Source: Sphaerolaimus hirsutus
Lineage: Eukaryota > Nematoda > Chromadorea > Monhysterida > Sphaerolaimidae
Assembly: GCA_964036195.1 (NCBI GenBank)
Contig: OZ038457.1
Span: 23,587,147-23,651,146 of the forward strand
DNA: 64,000 nt
Direction: 5' to 3'
In this document: one piece after another, positions 61,001 through 64,000 of the stretch
How positions within the stretch are numbered: position 1 is the first letter of the stretch
Layout of the letters: every line of letters starts with the position of its first letter
Position numbers and translations under genes: made by a program
The notes under the pieces: generated by a model
The model's input: only the letters and a program-made list of their open reading frames with translations
Told to the model about the DNA's origin: nothing
Databases searched by the model: none

Positions 61001-63296
61001 GAAGCGTTTAGTAGAAGGCCCAATTTTAGCCTACCCTAAAGAGGGTCGCCCATTTATTTTGCACACGGACGCTTCGCGCAGTGGCTTAGGTGCGGTTTTG
61101 AGTCAAATGGACGATGCGGGCCGCCATCGCGTGGTCGCTTATGGTAGTTGCGCGTTAAAAGGTGCTGAGAAACGTTACAATACCACGGAATTGGAATGTT
61201 TAGCGATTGTCTGGTCGTTGAAATACTGGAAACATTATTTAACACAGCAAGAAGTGATTATTGTAACGGATCATCGTACGCTTACATGGGCACTGGAAAA
61301 CCGTTCTGAGAACCCTCGTTTAGACAAGTGGTATGTGTTTTTAATGGCTTACCAACCTAAGATCATTTTTAAGCGTGGTAGTGAGAATAGTGTGGCGGAC
61401 GCGTTGTCGCGTATTGCCGAGTCGGTTAATTTCCATAAGTGGACTGAGGATCATTTACAAGGTAAATTCGACCCCGAAGAGGTACCCGCCGGTATCTGCC
61501 CCCTGTCCACTTTTACTGATAAGTGGCAAGCGCACCCGTTGAACCAACCTGAGCCCGATTTGTCTGAATATTCTGCTGTTGAGATTACGAAAATTTCTGA
61601 CGAAATTCACTACGAATGGCACCCCCCGCTCGGTGTAGGCCATATTCAGTCCTTGGGTAATATACCTCACCCAGCTAATCAGGATAGAACACCAAAAGCG
61701 AACACCCCCTCAATCTTCGAAGCTAAGTCCACCCCCATCGAACGATTTAACATGACCGGTAAGGATGTCGATGTAATTCGCGATGCAGGCCTAACGATAG
61801 ACGGTATCGTGGGTTCTACGCTAGAGTCTGTCGCTGAGGAAACCCAAAAATTTTGGCAACGGATTATAAAAGGTCAGGAAGATGACCCCGATACTCAGTC
61901 CATTAAACTGTTTCTGACCACTAGGCAATACACAAAACACGCGCGCTTCAATACTTGGTTAGATCGCAACTATACTGGGTTTTGTGTGGCGCATGATGTA
62001 TTGTGGTTTATGGGGAATGCTAGTCGTCGTGCGTGTCTGGTGGTTCCAATAGAAATTACTTCAGAACTTTGCGAGAGATTTCATTCCTGGGGACACCCAG
62101 CTGGTCTCAAGTTGTCCATGGGGTTAAGGATTTACTTCTGGTGGTTCACACTGACCATGGATGCTCATCGTGCTGTGGATAAATGTCTAGAATGCGCTAC
62201 TAGGACAGGACAGGGTCGTAAACGTCTCAATCCGCTCACCCCTATTTCAGTGGTGGCAGAGCCATTTTTCCGTATTCATATGGACGTTCTAAAAATGCCA
62301 ATGTCGCAAAATGGTTATCAGTACGTTTTGGTCTTGCAAGATGCATTTACAAAATACCCTTGTGCGTACGCTCTTCGATTAAAAGACGCGGAAACAGTGG
62401 CATACCATTTCATGCAATTTGTTTCAGACCATGGTGTTCCGCGCGTACTTGTTACTGATAATGGTTCGGAATTTTGCAATGCAATCTTACACGGGTTGAC
62501 TCAATTTTGGGGAACGGACCACCGCAAGACAACCGTGTATCGACCACAAGCGAATGCATTAGTAGAACGTTTTAATCGCACTCTGTTAGACATGTTGGCT
62601 AAAATGTGCACTCTGCGCCCCACCGACTGGGATGAGTGGCTCGCCCCTGCCCTGTACTGGTATAGAGCCATACCTCATGCAAGTACTGGTGAATCTCCGC
62701 ACTTTTTAGCAACGGGTCGCGACATGCCGCTTCCGGGTGACACGTCGTTCTTGGAAACGTCGCAACTTGTGTATAATGAACATCCAAAGTACCATGAGCG
62801 GATCATCCAGTATACGCGTGAGGCTTGGAAAATTGCCAAAGAGTTGATCGATTTGGCGCAAGCACAACAGAAAGTGCAGTATGATAAGAAATGTAAGCCT
62901 CTGACTTTTGAAGTAGGGCAGCGTGTGTGGTACTTAGCAGAAGGTGTCGTGACTGGTCCTGCGTATAAACTTGCCCGTCCGTACATCGGTCCTTATCGCA
63001 TTTTAGAGCTAAAAGGGAAGACAGCCAAAATTAAACGCATCGACCAATGCGATGCGGCAGCAATTCGTGTTAACCTGGATAAGCTGCTTCCGGTAAAGGA
63101 TTCGGTAGCTTCTGGTGCGATTTGGACCGGTCGCGCACTGCGCAAGGTGCGTGAGGTCCCCTTGGAGAGTGAACTGCCGACACATGATGTTTCTGGTGAG
63201 AAAGCTGACACTGGTGTGACGCCTGGCGACAAGCCACTGTCAGATGATGGCATGGTACTCAGAAGTGGTAATCGTGTGCGCGCTAATTCAAGATAA
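52095..63296 (+). CDS. Ty3/gypsy-type retrotransposon gag-pol polyprotein, 3733 aa
   Basis: One uninterrupted frame. Residues 1 to ~1590 form an N-terminal extension of unknown function with a 61-residue tandem duplication (C486 and C547 mark equivalent positions). A probable coiled coil (~1527-1565) precedes the capsid-like gag region (~1590-1790). Two zinc knuckles CX2CX4HX4C follow at 1905-1918 and 1942-1955. The aspartic protease has D2295-T-G. Reverse transcriptase spans ~2690-2870, with D2782 (LDLASGYLQM) and YLDD at 2844-2847. RNase H has D2992 (HTDASRSGLGA). Integrase has HX3H (3330, 3334), CX2C (3364, 3367) and D3397, D3455, E3491. A GPY/F-like segment sits near 3620-3640, without a chromodomain. 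Domain order PR-RT-RH-IN and RT sequence are Ty3/gypsy (Metaviridae). Gag and Pol share one frame without shift or stop, and all catalytic residues are intact, so the copy may be recent and active. Typical gag-pol frames are about half this length. Confidence 0.93.
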   Translation: MMEVAFICLHSSDVQLSIFEAWASLVSVSESAPSSEGFWEVDDLEPGPAFDSFEPVSEMFQIQRRATYAEKVQGAGDFVVDSVLPNGEVICDASQQWLLDHLIMEPAFIEPGICGVSERTAERLKKVVQPRNLWYLVGKRGKLQPHVIRRKLLQFARPDFVSCGNQVDRKAQKPTSFGVARSKGTKLVKSGRQGSRARGKRRACRAIVDRPVDIMSLVELSELCEYLVGVLPSFVVPRVQKVTKSPVRCCTFGVIRQDGLHERIVESSDGSGHCPRCCYLAHNDKVARPGGLLYYIGGPTSGHGTVSHPPFTPPSHRTHSHPPCVQGVVFQLSPMLPCTYWNHKCWLLRKRFERLKCVSRAYYRLISWHTAPSMLQQSQISKFEGLRYTMPWRRFLIRILKFPKNFSCPASVNCQFKTFDTIDVEPELCQSCEKYVTTDYSYDSFDYQYLYLSVDDGAPWSFDDSEQSTVLSSPPCASIDSDSLKCQTYVSGIVGQCQFEHDVDLAAGQYSYLPADDGVSESSDDFEFSTEWSLSSHASIDSDSLKCQTDVSGIAGHGQFEHSVDLAASQPSTLDDSTCDTDVALEHVCSTTLSAAQSFQTVFIEDSLNSFEIIDDYMADPAALSGAHTTPDANDNYMVHAADINMLQYNSSLGVVTRRRGNSNQQSFFELDGRERARPVGQWASTSHHGVTCSDVGDSVGSRGRMSDLATPAYTAEPGMSYVNESRDTVLRRPDEEFPHATSSPCLSIQSPSRPPTSVCDLSTPVKPPPSNPVNSPQPQPFTGPVRQHRELLTNNQSEIDTMISPLQQACEPTKLWDHLKPSDQCIGDVLQPFEKLLSELDPEINKLDQLLFDLATVTPSDPSQQTTLDNVTSALMTLRTWSQAMLPFRGSLQDSIDRTLSVHLKPRVDSLAGDLQSLLSNFCADANALTKPPVDVSTLAQRQANQQVLAASDPGPARPQSRAYPVQCALAFVQSVLLVSAQSARDWTTLRSQIQSKSTAGVFGLENKGVSQTVRAAALRSLTEAWVYLDVHRTGFSTYMPLLGTLPETARYAMAQFHGCIAEGIRLNHAFADILPEIKRQVNGPVARKTRKELLAHLGNTLDSARDLLCRLENLDFAQYNALCVMHIGRVSDRCTPQKCRLVCQNLLNNIGFGLDWLHQLRGKTPVPTPKPQPSRVLEPHQSAHQPSMYTTPLNRSISTLPPAWNNVLVAHLMSPDPMRRLATHQWPPDPSIKVQTDPPRIVLTDLSMHAWVEPVGPEFSVGPVAELDVKTTWVGRILPTVGIMDTPWAIIDPRNTDLVRAYSKLLIAAYFESEYIFQLVFRYGWFPDSLLTAFQRCAFLVQKLVDTLDRSIKHGETVGITDTYPLPEQYHINGRFLYKLASDARRDYTQVGANYNKLARRYGAVPVHTTPMLPIDRNNRFEHSRRRLQLPTAQNAHSQMVRVTNSGSYDANVDMIQPDDVGTRDNQYDFLLSHQGYQQPDSAGGAPVPAAVQAPQRLYHTGHQHTGRLSVPPAHPSSSVAPTSALDQLKSEMDQKYANMRDQMEAMNANMRALLDQRRAQSRAQPQVSQPNVSNDPPSTTTSSDEDLAKRIKKLKMLGCPMFSGKTSVDVSQWLAQFTAKCKICKIASDEEMALTLAAVLEHDAATLCYGQPQEVQTSFTKLESALKAHFGQAKHVLATCRAITLMNWKPNDTIDTVRRRLMTESAQLKNVNHSERELRMIEGFLHALGQHNSELRQLVELNSAALESFDKLIQHAKVAQQSLENRKLEQDRSAKDTEFKRMRDELSQLRQQMSSARMGDNRQQLGGGMLAGQRPMFRPPMDMRQNPRFAFPPPQAQPSAQPPFNAQRMPFRPQRDIPPMRLPPAVQGPRFAPRPTVDVGPPVVAIDKPGRQPPNAYKSYFCDKCKMSGHTTEECGRRATGPTSSGPAPAQTPREPLKCFKCNKPGHFSRECPENTPAQNVNELYAQYDIIPDDQIGYTDLQDDLVDGVADPNDLQGYYNEYPSETMHQYQYDYSDMVPPETDALAEEENDVRVNFLGSCPELYNHSDSTPISYFDVCVTQWVDTSTTEPKGATPKCQAYVPGTARALSDSVTGRRPTVSFCKTLTGVPQVDHVCDPIPHPSIPEIRIQSCEPDQTSTLAVTTQKSQAYVPGIRDIASTDDLEHVVLSSPKGAQVQTQTSTWTPSINMFRPINPATHTSVVAALDLSTSDAGRETCRDRRKYYWEQLSPDLGVKRMEYQCNAAQVVVTEPLGARLQSGKMTRPKHTVRDLITPSIYHRAVIQGVGPYLVLADTGAELSAIPVSLLEQIESLSGKCLDRRIFQLEKPLVCKGYTGHKHTLLYSIQLTVSIGTETRRINFAISFEGTQCIIGIGDYAKFWFLPICPGACMTRPVMHSNKRYLIPGDEPCLLYEGEIPYVDTGLRTGAIAKSGENIPEAIERVQSSNIYTVGSLLEPYLAPKTDVNRLCSSSPVPYFSPSKGTGAVGVVATENWVCPPRSVSYVPAELTGDPQEILTTVLFSPHAHFSENFENTLLPLENGNELFVPFANHSDKEMVLFACQSLGWAEEVVVEPTNDFHMNELAVEFADVWWQTVQTPLCKALCEANLASTHVEPPEDPVITAQSPPETRLHQLGKILDEGVLSHLPLEKQQVLRDWLLERHHIFSLSDFDMGDTGDIIYHPIETGNSPPIQQKVRRLAIGLRKEVERQVQLWLKLGIIEPSVSPWASPIVPVRKKNGALRLCVDYRRVNLVTKRDCFALPNCADLIDMAGLVHPQYFSSLDLASGYLQMRIDPRDIPKTAFTSHVGLFQYKFMPFGLVNAPASFSRLIANVLAGLDPDRVHFYLDDVLVCAETEERMYSLLDDVFARFDRYTLKVGIKKCEFFKERVNFLGCVLTREGIEMQQSKITTIQNYPVPVTTKETRRFLGMCSFYRRWVEGFSFITRPLHLKIQGAKTTWDDECQAAFEELKKRLVEGPILAYPKEGRPFILHTDASRSGLGAVLSQMDDAGRHRVVAYGSCALKGAEKRYNTTELECLAIVWSLKYWKHYLTQQEVIIVTDHRTLTWALENRSENPRLDKWYVFLMAYQPKIIFKRGSENSVADALSRIAESVNFHKWTEDHLQGKFDPEEVPAGICPLSTFTDKWQAHPLNQPEPDLSEYSAVEITKISDEIHYEWHPPLGVGHIQSLGNIPHPANQDRTPKANTPSIFEAKSTPIERFNMTGKDVDVIRDAGLTIDGIVGSTLESVAEETQKFWQRIIKGQEDDPDTQSIKLFLTTRQYTKHARFNTWLDRNYTGFCVAHDVLWFMGNASRRACLVVPIEITSELCERFHSWGHPAGLKLSMGLRIYFWWFTLTMDAHRAVDKCLECATRTGQGRKRLNPLTPISVVAEPFFRIHMDVLKMPMSQNGYQYVLVLQDAFTKYPCAYALRLKDAETVAYHFMQFVSDHGVPRVLVTDNGSEFCNAILHGLTQFWGTDHRKTTVYRPQANALVERFNRTLLDMLAKMCTLRPTDWDEWLAPALYWYRAIPHASTGESPHFLATGRDMPLPGDTSFLETSQLVYNEHPKYHERIIQYTREAWKIAKELIDLAQAQQKVQYDKKCKPLTFEVGQRVWYLAEGVVTGPAYKLARPYIGPYRILELKGKTAKIKRIDQCDAAAIRVNLDKLLPVKDSVASGAIWTGRALRKVREVPLESELPTHDVSGEKADTGVTPGDKPLSDDGMVLRSGNRVRANSR

Positions 63297-63413
63297 GACA
63301 CCCTGGAAGTTATAAATTTTAAGTAATAAGTAATATATGTGAGACCGTAGTTTAAGTTTCTCTTTTGTCTAAGTTTCGTTTTAGTTTTCAAACAACCTGT
63401 GGTTAGACCACGC

Positions 63414-63426
63414 AAGGGGGGAGGAG
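63414..63426 (+). promoter_or_regulatory. Candidate polypurine tract
   Basis: AAGGGGGGAGGAG lies 118 bp after the gag-pol stop and directly before TGTGATGCC. This is the usual arrangement of the plus-strand primer next to a 3' LTR beginning with TG. Confidence 0.7.
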
Positions 63427-64000
63427 TGTGATGCCAGAGGTCCGGTATAGTATGTAATTCTCTTATGTAATCTTTTATATGTAGTAATTTCTTTATATGA
63501 AATTTTTCTTTTATGTAATTTTTCACGGAATTGTTATACGTAATCTTTTATGCAACCTCTTTATGTAATTTCTCTTAACGTTTTTCAAAAAAAATTAGAT
63601 ATCTTCTCTTGGATTTGTATGATACCATTGGCATCATAACCCAACCATCGAGCATGTTGCTAATACCCCGGTATGGACATGTCACTATAAATTTTAATAG
63701 TCAGGTTGGAAGTAACGCGTCCTAGGTGTCGACCACAGGCACCGGGAAACGTCTTGCTACTGCACTTTTATACATTTTACTTCGTTCATGTGGGTTATCT
63801 TGTTGCGTGATATAGGACACTTTGTAGATTATTACGGGTGAGTAAAGAAAAAGTTGCACCTCCTCAAAAGATCGTGAGGCCCAGCTAAGAAGATTGTCGC
63901 TTTCACATTTAGGCTGTGTGAGTGGTATACTTAAGTTGTTGGGAACACGGTAGTGATGCAGAAAGTGAGAGCATGTTTCGTGAGGTCGCTTGGGTGTCGC
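63427..64000 (+). repeat. Candidate 3' LTR (incomplete at window end)
   Basis: It starts TGTGATGCCAGAGGTCCGG after the polypurine tract and contains TATGTAATT words (63450-63565) and a TATAAAT at 63686. It runs to the window edge. The first 12 bases resemble the start of the leader at 49662 (TGTAATGCGAGA, 9 of 12 positions), but the remainder does not match it. So either this is 3' UTR with the true LTR further on, or the element is chimeric. Confidence 0.5.

Noticed and set aside
52105-63070. Numerous minus-strand and alternate-frame ORFs within the gag-pol region
   Set aside because: They lie inside a reading frame with intact domain motifs and show no motifs of their own.

Overview
The window is eukaryotic and most likely from a nematode, or another cuticle-forming ecdysozoan. 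It has spliced genes with GT-AG introns that are GC-rich in exons and AT-rich and repeat-laden in introns. One gene encodes a cuticlin-type zona pellucida (ZP) protein, and no operons or ribosome-binding sites are seen. The sequence alone does not fix the species. Two 200-base N gaps (6390-6589 and 48360-48559) mark scaffold joins, both at palindromic repeats.

Three host genes can be assembled exon by exon with matching intron phases. A BTB/POZ-domain gene lies on the minus strand (18247-26005, five exons, 259 aa). A WDR83/MORG1-type WD40 gene lies on the plus strand (26324-29897, seven exons, 308 aa). These two start 318 bp apart in divergent orientation, so they probably share a promoter region. 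A cuticlin-like ZP gene lies on the plus strand (43622-47380, five exons found, 285 aa; its 3' end is uncertain). A single isolated coding-like exon lies near 9932.

Nearly everything else up to 49.66 kb is non-autonomous mobile DNA. At least 18 elements have defined ends, and most are flanked by exact 8-bp target duplications. Their termini start with TAGGG or CAGGG, as in hAT-type MITEs. Each family carries its own short 'word' repeated in inverted arrays next to its ends (for example TTTCCG, ATCGAATATCGA, CGGGATCGGGAT, GAACCGAGAACCGG, TTTACGCTTACG, GGCGCC, GATAGATAGCTG). Several are nested, which gives an insertion order. Others are long hairpins (15.3, 37.1 and 41.0 kb, bounded by TA), a mariner-like hairpin (35.2 kb), a foldback element with 50-bp repeat arms (32.4-33.2 kb), a pair of outward-facing Helitron-like 3' ends (13.6-14.7 kb), and short elements with TACCGTATTT or ACACACTAGTT ends. 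No transposase gene was found.

From about 49.66 kb to the end lies a Ty3/gypsy-type LTR retrotransposon. It has a 2.4-kb leader with CRE-like sites, a duplicated block and a TATA box, then one uninterrupted 3733-codon gag-pol reading frame (52095-63296). All expected catalytic motifs are intact: a double CCHC knuckle, DTG protease, YLDD reverse transcriptase, RNase H, HHCC/DDE integrase and a GPY/F-like tail. The frame carries an unusual ~1590-residue extension ahead of the capsid region. A nucleotide motif of about 20 bp recurs eight times, in the leader and in the reading frame, in more than one coding frame. The two ends of the element do not match each other inside the window.
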